Shown piece by piece: positions 52,144 through 62,613 of a stretch of DNA of 64,000 nt; position 1 is the first letter of the stretch; each line of letters starts with the position of its first letter. Origin of the DNA: Ruegeria sp. ANG-S4. Lineage in GTDB: Bacteria; Pseudomonadota; Alphaproteobacteria; Rhodobacterales; Rhodobacteraceae. The DNA lies in assembly GCF_000814005.1 (NCBI RefSeq), contig NZ_JWLK01000005.1, forward strand, positions 372,001-436,000. Direction: 5' to 3'. A program made the translations under genes and the position numbers. The notes under the pieces are model-generated. The model saw only the letters and a list, made by a program, of their open reading frames with translations. It had not been told where the DNA came from and ran no database searches.

Positions 52144-53718
52144 TCATTCCCACTCTATCGTGCCGGGAGGCTTGGATGTGATGTCGTAAGTACATCTGTT
52201 GATGCCTTTGACCTCATTGATGATGCGCGTTGCGGTCTCGCCAAGGAATTCGTGGCTGAACGGGTAATAATCGGCCGTCATGCCGTCAACTGACGTCACG
52301 GCACGAAGTGCGCAGGCATAGTCATATGTGCGGCCATCACCCATGACACCGACGGTTTTGACCGGCAGAATCGCCACAAAAGCCTGCCAAATGTCATCGT
52401 ATAGGCCGTGTTTGCGAATCTGGTCGATATAGATCGCGTCGGCTTCGCGCAGGATATCCAGTTTCTCGCGCGTGATTTCACCGGGGCAGCGGATCGCAAG
52501 GCCGGGGCCGGGGAATGGATGGCGACCGATAAAGCTGGCCGGAAGACCCAGTTCGCGCCCCAGTGCACGTACCTCATCCTTGAACAATTCGCGCAGGGGT
52601 TCGACAAGCTTCAGGCCCATTTTCTCGGGCAGGCCGCCGACATTGTGGTGCGATTTGATCGTGACCGACGGACCGCCCGAGAAAGAGACGGACTCGATCA
52701 CATCGGGATAGAGTGTTCCCTGCGCCAGAAATTCGGCCCCGTCGATGGTGTCGGCGTATTTCTGAAAGACGTCGATGAACAGCTTGCCAATGATCTTGCG
52801 TTTGGTTTCGGGGTCGGACTGGCCTTCCAACTCGCCAAGAAACAACTCGGTTTCGTCGGCATGGATGACCTGCAGATTCATATTGTCGCGGAACATGCCA
52901 ACGACTTCCTGCGCTTCATTTTTGCGCAGCAGGCCGTGGTCGACAAATACGCAGGTGAGCTGATCGCCGATTGCTTCATGGATCAATGCGGCTGCGACCG
53001 AACTGTCGACACCGCCTGACAGGGCACAGATGACTTTTTTATCGCCGACCTGTTCCTTGATTTTTTCAACCATTTCGGCGCGGTATGCCCCCATGGTCCA
53101 GTCGCTTTTGAACCCGGCCAGTTTTACAAAGTTCTCGTAAAGCTTTGCACCCCTTGGGGTGTGGTGAACCTCGGGGTGGAACTGAACCGCGTAAAAGTGG
53201 CGATCGGGGTCTGCGGTAATGGCGTAGGGAGCGTTGGGGGAAGTGCCGAAGACCTTAAACCCCGGTGCGATTTTGCTGACGTGATCGCCATGGCTCATCC
53301 AGACCTGCTCGTCCCCTTCAGTGAACCAGCCGTCCAGAATATCCAACTTGGCGTTCGGGGTGACAAAGGCGCGGCCGAATTCGGCGGTGCCGCCGCCGCC
53401 CGAGATTTTGCCACCTTCGACGGTGCCGCCCAGTTGGTGCATCATCACTTGCTGACCATAGCAGATGCCAAGTATCGGCACGCCATAGTCAAAAATCTCT
53501 TGCGGTGCGCGCGGTGAGCCGTCGCGTGTCACGCTGTCCGGACCGCCCGAGAAAATGACAGCGCGGGGCGCCATCTTGCGGACAAAGTCCATCGTGACGT
53601 TCTGGTAAGGGTGAATTTCACAGTAGACGTTCAATTCACGCAGGCGTCGAGCGATCAGTTGCGTCACCTGGCTGCCGAAGTCGATGATCAGAAGGCGGTC
53701 ATGGGTGTCTTGGGTCAT
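52144..53718 (-). CDS. guaA: GMP synthase (glutamine-hydrolysing)
   Basis: A 524-residue GuaA, making GMP from XMP, ATP and glutamine. The N-terminal glutamine amidotransferase domain has Cys-86 (GICYGQQ) and the HPE motif (FHPEVHHT). The ATP pyrophosphatase P-loop is [10 protein letters not shown]. The C-terminal dimerisation domain ends with [13 protein letters not shown], the normal tail. Full length, single gene. Confidence 0.97.
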   Translation of the reverse strand: MTQDTHDRLLIIDFGSQVTQLIARRLRELNVYCEIHPYQNVTMDFVRKMAPRAVIFSGGPDSVTRDGSPRAPQEIFDYGVPILGICYGQQVMMHQLGGTVEGGKISGGGGTAEFGRAFVTPNAKLDILDGWFTEGDEQVWMSHGDHVSKIAPGFKVFGTSPNAPYAITADPDRHFYAVQFHPEVHHTPRGAKLYENFVKLAGFKSDWTMGAYRAEMVEKIKEQVGDKKVICALSGGVDSSVAAALIHEAIGDQLTCVFVDHGLLRKNEAQEVVGMFRDNMNLQVIHADETELFLGELEGQSDPETKRKIIGKLFIDVFQKYADTIDGAEFLAQGTLYPDVIESVSFSGGPSVTIKSHHNVGGLPEKMGLKLVEPLRELFKDEVRALGRELGLPASFIGRHPFPGPGLAIRCPGEITREKLDILREADAIYIDQIRKHGLYDDIWQAFVAILPVKTVGVMGDGRTYDYACALRAVTSVDGMTADYYPFSHEFLGETATRIINEVKGINRCTYDITSKPPGTIEWE

Positions 53719-53809
53719 GCTTGGCTATTAGGTCGCAAGCCTTGCTTGTGCAAGCGCAATGACGTCAAATACGATGATCGCCTGAACATTGGCGCAAAGG
53801 GAATGCGAA

Positions 53810-54262
53810 ATGACAGGAATTTCGTACCGGGCCGCGTCGCCTGATGACACCGAGGCCATTCAAACCTGCATCGCGCGGGCCTATGCCGCCGCCTTGCGCG
53901 ACATTGCCGATCTGCCGGACGTGACCAGTGGCGTGCGCGAGGACATCGCAGCAAACACAGTCACTGTTGCGGAAGAGGTAAAGCGAATTTTGGGCGTCGT
54001 CATCTTTGGGGAAACCCCGGACGCGGTCATGATTTTCAATCTGGCCGTTATACCCGAGGCGCGGGGGCGCGGCGTTGCGCGTCAACTGCTTGACGTAGCC
54101 GAGGCGTCGGCGCGTGGCAGCAGCCATTCCTTCTTGCGTCTCCGCACACACAAATTGATGGAAGACACCCGTTCGATCTATGGCCACCTGGGCTGGTCCG
54201 AGGTCGAGGTATCCGGCAACACTGTGCTGCTTGAGAAATCCGTGGCCTCACCCGTAACCTGA
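53810..54262 (+). CDS. GNAT family N-acetyltransferase
   Basis: A 150-residue acetyltransferase starting at the ATG 53810 with AAAGGGAA 6 bases upstream; a TTG at 53789 is less likely. The acetyl-CoA motif is in IPEARGRGVARQLLD (about 82-96). It begins with ISYRAASPDDTEAIQTCI, the usual first strand and helix. The substrate is unknown. It diverges from guaA. Confidence 0.85.
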   Translation: MTGISYRAASPDDTEAIQTCIARAYAAALRDIADLPDVTSGVREDIAANTVTVAEEVKRILGVVIFGETPDAVMIFNLAVIPEARGRGVARQLLDVAEASARGSSHSFLRLRTHKLMEDTRSIYGHLGWSEVEVSGNTVLLEKSVASPVT

Positions 54263-54385
54263 CTTGATCGGGGCTGACACCGTTCATGTCGCTTTTTCCC
54301 CGATTACGCCGCTATGAACCTTCGGAACGAAACACTGATCTTGTAACTAACCAGTCAACAATGACCATTCAGACGGGATAATCTC

Positions 54386-55930
54386 ATGTCAGAGGCAAGC
54401 ACCCGCCGCAGGGCGCGAGGTGGCGGAGGCGCAGCGCGCCGGGCCGAACGTACCGCGGTTGTTATCGAAACGGCGAAGTATATCGAGCGTAACATTCCCA
54501 ATTTCGAGATTTTGAACGAAGAAGCCCTGGAACTGATCGAAGCCAATGCGGAAACGGTTCTGGCAGAGGTTGGCGTCAATTTCGTGGACAATCCCGGCGC
54601 CTTGGAGCTTTGGCGCGAGGCTGGTGCAGACATCGACGGAGAACGCGTCCGCATTCCGCGAGGATTGGCGCGTCAGCTGATCAAAAGCGCCCCATCCGAA
54701 TTTACCCAGCACGCACGCAACCCCGAGAAGTCGGTTGTGATCGGTGGGCGCAATCTTGTTCTGGCACCGGTCTATGGCCCGCCCTTCGTGCGCGATGCGC
54801 AGGGCGGTCGCCGCTATGCCACGATGGATGACTTCAATAAGTTCGTGAAGCTGGCCTATATGTCGAAATGGCTGCACCATTCCGGCGGTACCGTGTGCGA
54901 GCCTACGGATGTGCCCGTGAACAAGCGCCATCTGGATATGCTGATGGCGCACATGACCTTGTCGGACAAACCGTTCATGGGGTCGGTCACGGAACCCAGC
55001 CGGGCACAGGACTCGGTCGAGATGTGCGAGATCCTGTTCGGTAAAGAGTTCGTTCAGGAAAACACGGTGATGACCTCGCTGACCAACATCAACTCGCCGA
55101 TGACATTCGACGACGTCATGATGGGGTCACTGGAAGTCTACGCGCGCAACAATCAGGCCTGCATCATTTCGCCCTTTATTGTTGGCGGCGCGATGGCACC
55201 GGTCTCGGTGGCGGGAACGTTGACTCAGGTTCTGGCGGAAGTGCTGGCGGGCGTGGCCTACAGCCAACTCGTACGCCCCGGTGCGCCAGCCATCTTTGGC
55301 GCGTTCGTGTCTTCGATCGACATGAATTCGGGCGCGCCCACCTTCGGAACGCCCGAGGCGTCCCTGGTCACTTATGGTGCCGGTCAACTTGCCCGTCGCC
55401 TGAACCTGCCGTTCCGGTCGGCAGGTTCGTTCTGCGGTTCAAAACTGCCGGACGCGCAGGCGGCTTACGAGACGGCGAACTCTCTGAACATGGGGCTGAT
55501 GTCGGGCGTGAACTTCATGCTGCATTCCTGTGGATGGCTGGAGGGCGGCCTTGTTGCCGACTTTGAAAAATTCGTTATGGACGCCGATCAACTGGGTGTG
55601 CTCCACGGACTGGCCAAAGGCATAGCTTCGGACGAAAACGCGCTTGCGCTGGATGCGATCCGCGAGGTGGGGCCGGGTGGCCATTACCTTGGTTGCGAGC
55701 ACACGCAGGCGAACTTCAAAGACGCGTTCTGGAAGTCTGAGCTGTTGGATTACAAACCGTTTGAAACGTGGGAAGAAGAGGGCGGTCGCGATACCCGCAC
55801 TTTGGCTTCGTCGCGGGTCGAGCATTTGCTGGCGAATTACAAACAGCCGCAGATTGATCCCGATATTAAGGCGGCATTGGACGCTTATGTTGCCGAGAAA
55901 AAAGCGTCCATGCCGGATGCGTTTACCTGA
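54386..55930 (+). CDS. Trimethylamine methyltransferase family protein (MttB superfamily, non-pyrrolysine)
   Basis: A 514-residue protein of the MttB superfamily. The N-terminal Arg- and Gly-rich stretch precedes the TIM-barrel region (from about 35). The frame runs without an internal UAG, so it lacks pyrrolysine, like the MtgB glycine-betaine methyltransferases. Such enzymes pass a methyl group from a quaternary or tertiary amine to a cobalamin protein. No corrinoid protein gene lies next to it here, which is unusual for a working methyltransferase. The stop is immediately adjacent to that of the convergent DUF6477 gene. Confidence 0.88.
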   Translation: MSEASTRRRARGGGGAARRAERTAVVIETAKYIERNIPNFEILNEEALELIEANAETVLAEVGVNFVDNPGALELWREAGADIDGERVRIPRGLARQLIKSAPSEFTQHARNPEKSVVIGGRNLVLAPVYGPPFVRDAQGGRRYATMDDFNKFVKLAYMSKWLHHSGGTVCEPTDVPVNKRHLDMLMAHMTLSDKPFMGSVTEPSRAQDSVEMCEILFGKEFVQENTVMTSLTNINSPMTFDDVMMGSLEVYARNNQACIISPFIVGGAMAPVSVAGTLTQVLAEVLAGVAYSQLVRPGAPAIFGAFVSSIDMNSGAPTFGTPEASLVTYGAGQLARRLNLPFRSAGSFCGSKLPDAQAAYETANSLNMGLMSGVNFMLHSCGWLEGGLVADFEKFVMDADQLGVLHGLAKGIASDENALALDAIREVGPGGHYLGCEHTQANFKDAFWKSELLDYKPFETWEEEGGRDTRTLASSRVEHLLANYKQPQIDPDIKAALDAYVAEKKASMPDAFT

Positions 55931-56230
55931 TCACTGAAATTGCGCGGTGCGGCTGGAACAGTACAGCTGCGCCTCGCCAATCAGTGCAATCATAAGATCA
56001 AGATGACGCACCAAGGAATAGGCCGCGTCATCCTCTTGGCGTTGCGTGTTCACGTCCTTTTCGAGTTCCATCAGCTGAACGATCGCTGCGCCGGATCCCG
56101 GCAGTGATCCGTAACCCAAAAGCCGCTGCAGATGCCTGTCCCGGTCATAGTCCTGTGCCCCAATCTTGGCGGCGCGCGTCAAAAGGCGTGGTCGGCGAAG
56201 GGCGGAGATCATCGTCATCAAGTCCTGCAC
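55931..56230 (-). CDS. DUF6477 family small protein
   Basis: A 99-residue protein. I use the GTG at 56230 with AGGA 7 bases upstream; the ATG at 56302 would add 24 residues that do not resemble the family. The pattern ALRRPRLLTRAAKIG, then DYDRDRHLQRLLG, then LVRHLDLMIALIGEA, is the DUF6477 pattern as I remember it from roseobacters. All-helical, soluble, function unknown. Convergent with the MttB-type gene, with no base between the stops, and diverges from the DUF6456 gene. Confidence 0.72.
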   Translation of the reverse strand: MQDLMTMISALRRPRLLTRAAKIGAQDYDRDRHLQRLLGYGSLPGSGAAIVQLMELEKDVNTQRQEDDAAYSLVRHLDLMIALIGEAQLYCSSRTAQFQ

Positions 56231-56470
56231 GTGGGGGTCCTTTCCATTCCGGATTGCGGGGAAAGGTGTTGCACAACTTAAGCGGGTGTTGCTGTGTCCC
56301 ACTTCGCGCCGAACGATGGCTTCACAACTGTTTATCTTTTTGAATCAATTCTGCCGCTTGTCGTCAGCGATTAACGAACAAGTAACAAAACCGATTCTAG
56401 TTAGAATTGGTTAACTAAAATTCCGCCGACGAACGCACATGGTTTGGTTGGTCGACAAGGGCGAAGATCT

Positions 56471-57583
56471 ATGGAAAACAGCACGGCTTACACAGTTCCT
56501 GCATGGGTCCCTGAAGGGGCTCAGAGATATCTGGATCATACCGAGGCTGGCCGATCCATACGCGATATCGCCCGCTCGGCGGGATGCCATGCATCGACCA
56601 TCCTCAGGCAGATCAGGCGGATCGAAACACGCCGCGATGATCCACTGGTTGACGCCGCTTTGCAATCACTGGCGCAGACGCACTTCCTGTCAAATGACAT
56701 GCAAAGCACGCAGTTCGGGGCCGTTGCGGACCAAGAGTCGGCACAGGCAGTAGCAGATACGGAATTTGATCGTGAGGCGCTTCGCGTCCTGCGTCGTTTG
56801 TGTGAGACAGGCGCGGTTCTGGCCGTTGCCGAGGATATGGACAAAGCCGTCGTCGTAAGGGATGGCGGTGAGAATGGAACCGCGCGCACGGCTGTTGTTG
56901 ATTGTTCGGTCGCGCAGGCAATGGCTTTGAATGATTGGATTTCCTGCGACAATCCGGGCCGAATATCGCGTTACCGCATCTCGACACCGGGCCGCGCGGC
57001 GTTAAGTCAATTGGTTGCGAAGTCCGAAAATCAGGCCCGCACACGCAGTGAATTCGGCATGTCCGAGGCTCCCTCTGCGTTTCAACATCGCCCGGCGTCG
57101 CCCGATACACGCGCAGCGCAAGCTCAGGCGCAGCGGCGCATGCGCTACAGCGCCGCTGAAAGCCCGTTGATTGCGCTGTCCCGAAGACGCGACCGCCAAG
57201 GCCAGCCTTTTCTGGATGAAACGCTTGTCTCTGCCGGTGAACGGCTGCGCGAGGATTTTGAATTGGCCCAAATCGGCCCGCAGGTCACCCAGAACTGGGA
57301 ACGGTTTCTCTCCGGTGGCGTAGGTGAAGGAGCGTCGCGGGATGAATTTGCCGGGCAGGGTTCCTCAGACGCGCGCGACCGCGTGGCGCGCGCGCTTTCC
57401 GAGCTTGGACCGGGTTTGAGCGACATCACACTGCGATGCTGTTGTTACCTGGAAGGATTGGAACAAACAGAAAAGCGTATGGGCTGGTCGGCGCGTTCGG
57501 GAAAGATTGTCCTGCGCATCGCGCTGCAGCGTCTCAAGCGCCACTACGATGAACAAGCCGAACGGGACCGAATGATCGGCTAA
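56471..57583 (+). CDS. DUF6456 domain protein with N-terminal helix-turn-helix
   Basis: A 370-residue protein. The ATG at 56471 has a purine-rich AAGGG about 9 bases upstream; the frame extends nine codons further. A helix-turn-helix-like segment SIRDIARSAGCHASTILRQI (about 30-49) suggests DNA binding. The C-terminal 140 residues (from ESPLIALSRRRD) match the DUF6456 pattern, ending in an all-helical part with CCCYLEGLEQTEKRMGW. It may be a regulator of a roseobacter-specific function. Function not known to me. Confidence 0.75.
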   Translation: MENSTAYTVPAWVPEGAQRYLDHTEAGRSIRDIARSAGCHASTILRQIRRIETRRDDPLVDAALQSLAQTHFLSNDMQSTQFGAVADQESAQAVADTEFDREALRVLRRLCETGAVLAVAEDMDKAVVVRDGGENGTARTAVVDCSVAQAMALNDWISCDNPGRISRYRISTPGRAALSQLVAKSENQARTRSEFGMSEAPSAFQHRPASPDTRAAQAQAQRRMRYSAAESPLIALSRRRDRQGQPFLDETLVSAGERLREDFELAQIGPQVTQNWERFLSGGVGEGASRDEFAGQGSSDARDRVARALSELGPGLSDITLRCCCYLEGLEQTEKRMGWSARSGKIVLRIALQRLKRHYDEQAERDRMIG

Positions 57584-57645
57584 AGCGGCGGCTCACATCC
57601 ATAGTCATCTGTTGTGGATCGTACGAAAAATGATAATCAGAGGTT

Positions 57646-58569
57646 ATGAATTTTACGCTCAGGCAATTGCAGTACTTTCGCGCTGTCGCGGAACAACGGA
57701 ATTTCGGCCGAGCGGCGCAGGTCTGCCATGTGTCTCAACCGGCCTTGTCAGTTCAGATCAAGGCGTTGGAGGAGGTGATGGGTGGTCCGCTGTTCGAGCG
57801 GCAGGCCCGCGACATCCTGCTGACCCCTTTGGGTCGCGATGTTCTGGACCGCGCAAGGCAAGTCCTGAATGCGGCCAGTGCGCTTGAACGCTTTGCGCGG
57901 GATCACTCGGTCGGGCACAGGTCCTTGTCGATCGGAATGATTCCCACGGTCGCGCCTTATTTGCTGCCGGGAGTGTTGGCCGGGCTGCGCACAGGCGATG
58001 TTTCCTTGCGCGTTCAGATACGCGAGGCCAGAACCGAGCGGCTGTTGTCGCTATTGCGTGCGGGTGAAATTGATGCGGCCGTTCTCGCATTGCCATCAGG
58101 TGGTGGGGATCTTTTTGAGGAAACGCTTTTCGAAGATCGGTTTTTGCTGGCTGGCAGCCCGGATCGCGTGGCGCGGATGGGCCTGAACCCGGACGCGCTG
58201 CGCCCGGTCGATCTGGCATCGGCGCAATTGATGCTGCTCGAAGATGGCCATTGCCTGACGGATCAGGCCCTGGAAGTCTGCGGCAAGGATCGAACCAGTG
58301 GTCAGATCAATATGGGCGCATCGTCGTTGGCAACGTTGTCGCGCCTTGTGGCAGAGGGGTTCGGCCTGACGCTAATGCCCGAACTTGCCGCCCGATCCGA
58401 GACCGAAGCCGTGCCGGGCCTGCACCTTTTGCGCTTTGGCGCGCCGCAACCTTCGCGCACGATTGGTTTGGTGCGCAGGTCTTCGTCTGCTGACGAGGCC
58501 TGGTTCTCGGATTTGGCACAGGTCATTCGCGAGGTAGGCGAAGGGATCGTCAACGACGCTCGCGCCTGA
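57646..58569 (+). CDS. oxyR: LysR-type peroxide-sensing regulator, OxyR family
   Basis: A 307-residue LysR regulator. The HTH is at 15-45 (RNFGRAAQVCHVSQPALSVQI). In the sensor domain, LLEDGHCLTDQALEVC places Cys-203 and Cys-212 nine residues apart, exactly like the redox pair Cys-199/Cys-208 of E. coli OxyR. It should activate peroxide-defence genes after disulphide formation. It is convergent with a peroxiredoxin gene, a likely member of its regulon. Confidence 0.92.
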   Translation: MNFTLRQLQYFRAVAEQRNFGRAAQVCHVSQPALSVQIKALEEVMGGPLFERQARDILLTPLGRDVLDRARQVLNAASALERFARDHSVGHRSLSIGMIPTVAPYLLPGVLAGLRTGDVSLRVQIREARTERLLSLLRAGEIDAAVLALPSGGGDLFEETLFEDRFLLAGSPDRVARMGLNPDALRPVDLASAQLMLLEDGHCLTDQALEVCGKDRTSGQINMGASSLATLSRLVAEGFGLTLMPELAARSETEAVPGLHLLRFGAPQPSRTIGLVRRSSSADEAWFSDLAQVIREVGEGIVNDARA

Positions 58570-58612
58570 AAAAGGCCCGCCGCTTGCAGGCCTCTAACAC
58601 GGTATCTACAGA

Positions 58613-59161
58613 TCAGGCGAGCGCAGGTTCGCGCGCTTCGTCCAGATGCTTCATCAGGTTTTCTGGCGAGGACTCGCCATATGGGTCCTCAGGGCAGTTA
58701 TCCATCAGTCCGGGTTCTTCGAACCACGCCTCGACGACGCCGTGATTCACGATGGCCGCATAGCGCCAGGACCGCATTCCGAAACCCAGATTGTCCTTGT
58801 CGACCAACATACCCATCTTGCGGGTGAATTCCCCCGATCCATCCGGGATCACGCCGACGTTTTGCAGGCCCTGATCCTGGGCCCATTTGTTCATGACAAA
58901 GCTGTCATTGACCGACATGCAATAAATCGCGTCGATCCCCTTGGCGGCAAAACCGGCAAAACCCTTCTCAAAACCCGGCAGCTGATAGGTCGAGCATGTC
59001 GGAGTGAACGCACCCGGCAGCGAGAACAGGATAACACGCTTTCCGGCGAAGTAATCGGCGGTAGTCTTGTCTTCCCAGCGGAAGGGATTCGGACCGTCGA
59101 TTGTGTCATCGCGGACACGTGTGTGAAAGGTGACATGCGGAAGCGTCGTGCCGGCCTTCAT
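58613..59161 (-). CDS. Peroxiredoxin, Prx5-like
   Basis: A 182-residue peroxiredoxin starting at the ATG 59161 with CAGGAG 8 bases upstream; a frame start at 59182 is rejected. The peroxidatic Cys is in PGAFTPTCSTYQLPGF, which is the Prx5/hybrid type. It reduces hydrogen peroxide and organic peroxides in the cytoplasm. No fused glutaredoxin is seen. The upstream 240 bases to lipA hold its promoter; no clear OxyR box was identified by eye. Confidence 0.93.
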   Translation of the reverse strand: MKAGTTLPHVTFHTRVRDDTIDGPNPFRWEDKTTADYFAGKRVILFSLPGAFTPTCSTYQLPGFEKGFAGFAAKGIDAIYCMSVNDSFVMNKWAQDQGLQNVGVIPDGSGEFTRKMGMLVDKDNLGFGMRSWRYAAIVNHGVVEAWFEEPGLMDNCPEDPYGESSPENLMKHLDEAREPALA

Positions 59162-59422
59162 GATCAAACTCCTGTGATTCATGTGTTGGTCCGGAGTTAG
59201 TTAAAATGATTCTAAGACGCCTTCAATGACGGAATTTCTGCATATGCATATTCAGCTTTTCTGCTGTAAATTGCTAATTTAATGACACAAAATTAACCGC
59301 GCCGAAAAGGTTGCTGCGTGTGCAAAACAGCCAGGCATAGCGGCGTTGCGTCGCTGCTATGGTGGCCATGGGCAAACTATGTTAGGCACAGTTGAGTTGA
59401 CCCATAGTCAGGAAAGCCGCCC

Positions 59423-60373
59423 GTGCGTGATCTGAAAATTCCCGAGCAACGTCATCCTGAAAAGGCCCACCGCCCCGACAATGCGCAGCCTAAAAAGCCC
59501 AAGTGGATTCGGGTGAAGGCACCGGGCGGCAAAGGGTATGCCGAAACACATCGCATCATGCGTGAGAACAATCTGGTCACGGTCTGCGAAGAAGCGGGTT
59601 GTCCCAATGTTGGCGAATGCTGGAGCCAGGGCCACGCCACCATGATGATTATGGGCGAAATCTGTACTCGCGGCTGCACGTTCTGCAACATCGCGACGGG
59701 ACGGCCCGACACACTGGACGTGTTCGAACCGGGGCGCGTCGCGCATGCGGTCGAAAAGCTGGGATTGAATCACGTCGTGATCACTTCGGTCGACCGGGAT
59801 GATTTGAAGGACGGCGGGGCAGATCATTTCGCGCAGACCATTCGCGCTGTCCGTCATCGCTCGCCCAAAACGACGATCGAAATTCTGACGCCCGACTTTC
59901 TGAAGTGCGATCCATCGGTGCTGGAGACGGTGGTCGAGGCCCGACCGGATGTCTTCAATCACAATCTGGAGACGGTGCCGGGGCTGTACCCACAGGTTCG
60001 CCCAGGTGCACGTTATTTCCATTCGCTCCGCCTGTTGCAGCGGGTCAAGGAAATGGACCCGTCGATGTTCACCAAATCCGGCATCATGGTCGGGTTGGGC
60101 GAGAACGAACAAGAAGTCCGGCAGGTCATGGATGACATGCGCGCGGCGGATATCGACTTCCTGACGATTGGCCAGTATCTGCAACCCACGCCAAAGCATC
60201 ACGGTGTCGACCGGTTTGTGACCCCCGAAGAATTTGCGGCCTACGAGAAGGCGGCATTCGGCAAGGGTTTCTTGATGGTGTCCGCAACGCCTCTGACCCG
60301 GTCTTCTTACCATGCCGGAGATGACTTTGCCCGTTTGCGCGAAGCGCGGCAGAAAAAGCTGAACCAAAGGTGA
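59423..60373 (+). CDS. lipA: Lipoyl synthase
   Basis: A 316-residue radical SAM enzyme that inserts two sulphurs into octanoyl groups of lipoyl domains. The auxiliary cluster cysteines are 55, 60 and 66 ([13 protein letters not shown]), and the radical SAM CxxxCxxC is at 81, 85 and 88 (CTRGCTFC). The stop overlaps the GTG of the next gene by 4 bases (GTGA). Confidence 0.97.
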   Translation: MRDLKIPEQRHPEKAHRPDNAQPKKPKWIRVKAPGGKGYAETHRIMRENNLVTVCEEAGCPNVGECWSQGHATMMIMGEICTRGCTFCNIATGRPDTLDVFEPGRVAHAVEKLGLNHVVITSVDRDDLKDGGADHFAQTIRAVRHRSPKTTIEILTPDFLKCDPSVLETVVEARPDVFNHNLETVPGLYPQVRPGARYFHSLRLLQRVKEMDPSMFTKSGIMVGLGENEQEVRQVMDDMRAADIDFLTIGQYLQPTPKHHGVDRFVTPEEFAAYEKAAFGKGFLMVSATPLTRSSYHAGDDFARLREARQKKLNQR

Positions 60374-61527
60374 CACCGCAGGAACTGGCGTGGTTGACGG
60401 CGCGTCGACATGAACTGCACCAACACCCCGAGGTTTCCGGCGCCGAGCAGGACACTGCAGCAACCATCCGCAACCTGTTGAACGGCTGTGCCCCTGACCG
60501 TGTGCTGACAGGGATCGGAGGTCATGGCGTCGCGGCGGTATTCGACAGCGGGCGCGATGGTCCAACGGTCGCAATTCGGTGCGAATTGGACGGGCTGCCG
60601 ATCCAGGAAACCTCGGATCTTCCTTATGCCTCGACCCGTCCGGGTACGGGGCATCTTTGCGGCCATGATGGCCACATGGTCATGGTTCTTGGTGTTGCCC
60701 GTGCCTTGGCCAACGACCGGCCAGCGACCGGATCGGTCGTTCTGATTTTTCAACCGGCCGAAGAAACCGGGAAAGGCGCAGCGGCATATCGGGACGATTC
60801 TCAATTCCAGTCCATCGCGCCGGATTACGTGCTTTCGCTGCATAACCTGCCGGGGCTGGAGCTTGGCGCGGTCGAGCTGTGCAAGGGAGCGACCAATTGC
60901 GCCTCGCGCGGTATGCGGATCGGATTGACCGGTAAGACGTCACATGCCGCTGCGCCACAGGATGGCGTTTCCCCCGCGCAAGCCCTGGCCGGATTGATCC
61001 CGTCACTGGACGATCTGGGGCAGGGTGGTGCATTGGACGACACTTACGCGTTGACCACCGTGACACACGCCAGTCTGGGTGCCGCGACTTTTGGCGTCGC
61101 GCCCGGAGATGCGGAATTGTGGGTAACGCTTCGGGCTGTCACGGACGGGCGCATGGCCGAATTGGTTCGTTCTGCAGAAACGCTTGTTGAAAGTATAGCG
61201 AAGGATCAAAACCTTGACGTAACTATTGAATATGACGACATTTTCGAGGCTTGCGCCAATGATCCGTCAGCGGTCGCGGTCTTGGCGGGCGCGTGCGCGT
61301 CACAAAACGTGCCCTTGCGCATGTCGTCGCAGCCTCAGCGGTTCTCCGAAGATTTCGGGCAGTTCGCCAAAGGGGCAAAATCCGCGATGTTTTGGTTGGG
61401 TGCGGGGGTCGATCATCCGCAATTGCACAACCCGGATTATGATTTTCCCGATGCTTTGATCCCCGTGGGAACCGGCATTTTTATGGCTGCAATTACGCGC
61501 CTGCTGGGACCTGTCAGCCCTCGATAA
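60370..61527 (+). CDS. M20 family amidohydrolase (hippurate/IAA-amino acid hydrolase-like)
   Basis: A 385-residue zinc amidohydrolase beginning with [18 protein letters not shown] is the typical N-terminal block, [15 protein letters not shown] supplies metal ligands and [11 protein letters not shown] the catalytic Glu. The family cleaves N-acyl amino acids, hippurate and related amides; the substrate is not decidable. It overlaps lipA by 4 bases, so the two are translationally coupled; a shared function is not evident. Confidence 0.92.
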   Translation: MTPQELAWLTARRHELHQHPEVSGAEQDTAATIRNLLNGCAPDRVLTGIGGHGVAAVFDSGRDGPTVAIRCELDGLPIQETSDLPYASTRPGTGHLCGHDGHMVMVLGVARALANDRPATGSVVLIFQPAEETGKGAAAYRDDSQFQSIAPDYVLSLHNLPGLELGAVELCKGATNCASRGMRIGLTGKTSHAAAPQDGVSPAQALAGLIPSLDDLGQGGALDDTYALTTVTHASLGAATFGVAPGDAELWVTLRAVTDGRMAELVRSAETLVESIAKDQNLDVTIEYDDIFEACANDPSAVAVLAGACASQNVPLRMSSQPQRFSEDFGQFAKGAKSAMFWLGAGVDHPQLHNPDYDFPDALIPVGTGIFMAAITRLLGPVSPR

Positions 61528-62056
61528 AACGGACTTTACCGATGAAGGGCAGGTTTCGATTGCGCTGCGCGTAGTCGATGCCGTAGCCGACCACAAACTC
61601 ATCCGGTATTTCGAAGCCAATCCAGTCTGACCGAAAATCGACCTCTCGGCGGCTGGGTTTGTCCAACAGTGCAATAGATTTCAACCGCTTGGGTTTGCGG
61701 CTGCGCAGCAGTTTCGTGACGTGGTTCAGCGTATGCCCCGTATCCACGATGTCTTCAACGACCAGAACATCGCGCCCTTCGATTGCGCCGCGTAAGTCTT
61801 TGAGAATACGCACTTCCCGACTGCTCTCCATCGCATCTCCGTAGGATGAAGCCTCAAGAAAATCCACCTCGATCGGCAAGTCCAATTCGCGCACCAGATC
61901 GGCAATAAAAACAAAACTGCCCCGAAGAAGGCCAACGACGACCAGCTTATCGGTCCCTTCGAATTCACGGGTTATTTCGCGGCAAAGTTCCTCTATTCGG
62001 GCGGCAATGGCCTTGGCCGAGATCATCTCATCTATCACATATGCGCGGTCGCTCAT
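61514..62056 (-). CDS. hpt: Hypoxanthine phosphoribosyltransferase
   Basis: A 180-residue HPRT, salvaging hypoxanthine (and guanine) with PRPP. The PRPP motif is [10 protein letters not shown] (100-109), and [17 protein letters not shown] is the first conserved block. I use the ATG at 62056, with AGGGGG upstream; the longer frame is antisense to the next gene. Its last 14 bases overlap the end of the convergent amidohydrolase gene. Confidence 0.95.
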   Translation of the reverse strand: MSDRAYVIDEMISAKAIAARIEELCREITREFEGTDKLVVVGLLRGSFVFIADLVRELDLPIEVDFLEASSYGDAMESSREVRILKDLRGAIEGRDVLVVEDIVDTGHTLNHVTKLLRSRKPKRLKSIALLDKPSRREVDFRSDWIGFEIPDEFVVGYGIDYAQRNRNLPFIGKVRFIEG

Positions 62057-62128
62057 CGCTGCCCCCTTGATCTTTGGCGCGCAACATACGACATGACGCG
62101 CCATTGTCACCTGCAAATGCCGAAAGCC

Positions 62129-62575
62129 ATGCCGACCCATTCCGAAACTCGAAACCTGCCGTACACCGCCCAGCAAATGTATGATCTGGTGGGTGATGTC
62201 GCGCGCTACCCGGAGTTTCTGCCATGGTGCGCTGCGGCCCGAATCCGGCGCACCTATGAGGCGGGTGAGGGCAGAGTGATGGAAGCCGATCTCGTGATTT
62301 CGTTCAAGGTCTTTCGCGAGCGGTTCGGCAGCCGTGTGACCCTGTTCGACGCGCAAAAACGGATCGATACGGAATATCTGGATGGTCCGTTCAAGTACAT
62401 GCGTTCGGATTGGCAGTTCGAGGATGCACCCGACGGGGGCTGCGCCGTGTCTTTTCACGTTGATTTCGAGTTCAAGAACGCGGTTTTACAGGGGATCATC
62501 GGCGTTGTTTTCAACGAGGCGATGCTTCGCATCGTCCGTGCCTTTGAAAAGCGGGCAGCCGACCTTTACGGCTGA
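62129..62575 (+). CDS. COQ10/RatA-type START domain protein
   Basis: A 148-residue protein with the START/Bet v1 helix-grip fold. [29 protein letters not shown] and [15 protein letters not shown] are the family marks. Homologues bind ubiquinone (Coq10) or, in E. coli RatA, act on ribosomes; in alphaproteobacteria the coenzyme Q role is more likely. Start at the ATG 62129; in-frame ATGs upstream at 62093 and 62117 add residues outside the family. Confidence 0.9.
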   Translation: MPTHSETRNLPYTAQQMYDLVGDVARYPEFLPWCAAARIRRTYEAGEGRVMEADLVISFKVFRERFGSRVTLFDAQKRIDTEYLDGPFKYMRSDWQFEDAPDGGCAVSFHVDFEFKNAVLQGIIGVVFNEAMLRIVRAFEKRAADLYG

Positions 62576-62613
62576 CGCTTTACCCGGCGCGCGCCCGCGC
62601 TAGACTGCGCCGT

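Noticed and set aside
54386-55930. Pyrrolysine-containing trimethylamine methyltransferase
   Set aside because: There is no in-frame UAG; the protein is complete without it.
61514-62458. 314-residue version of hpt
   Set aside because: The first 134 residues are antisense to the START-domain gene; the 180-residue form from 62056 matches the family length.
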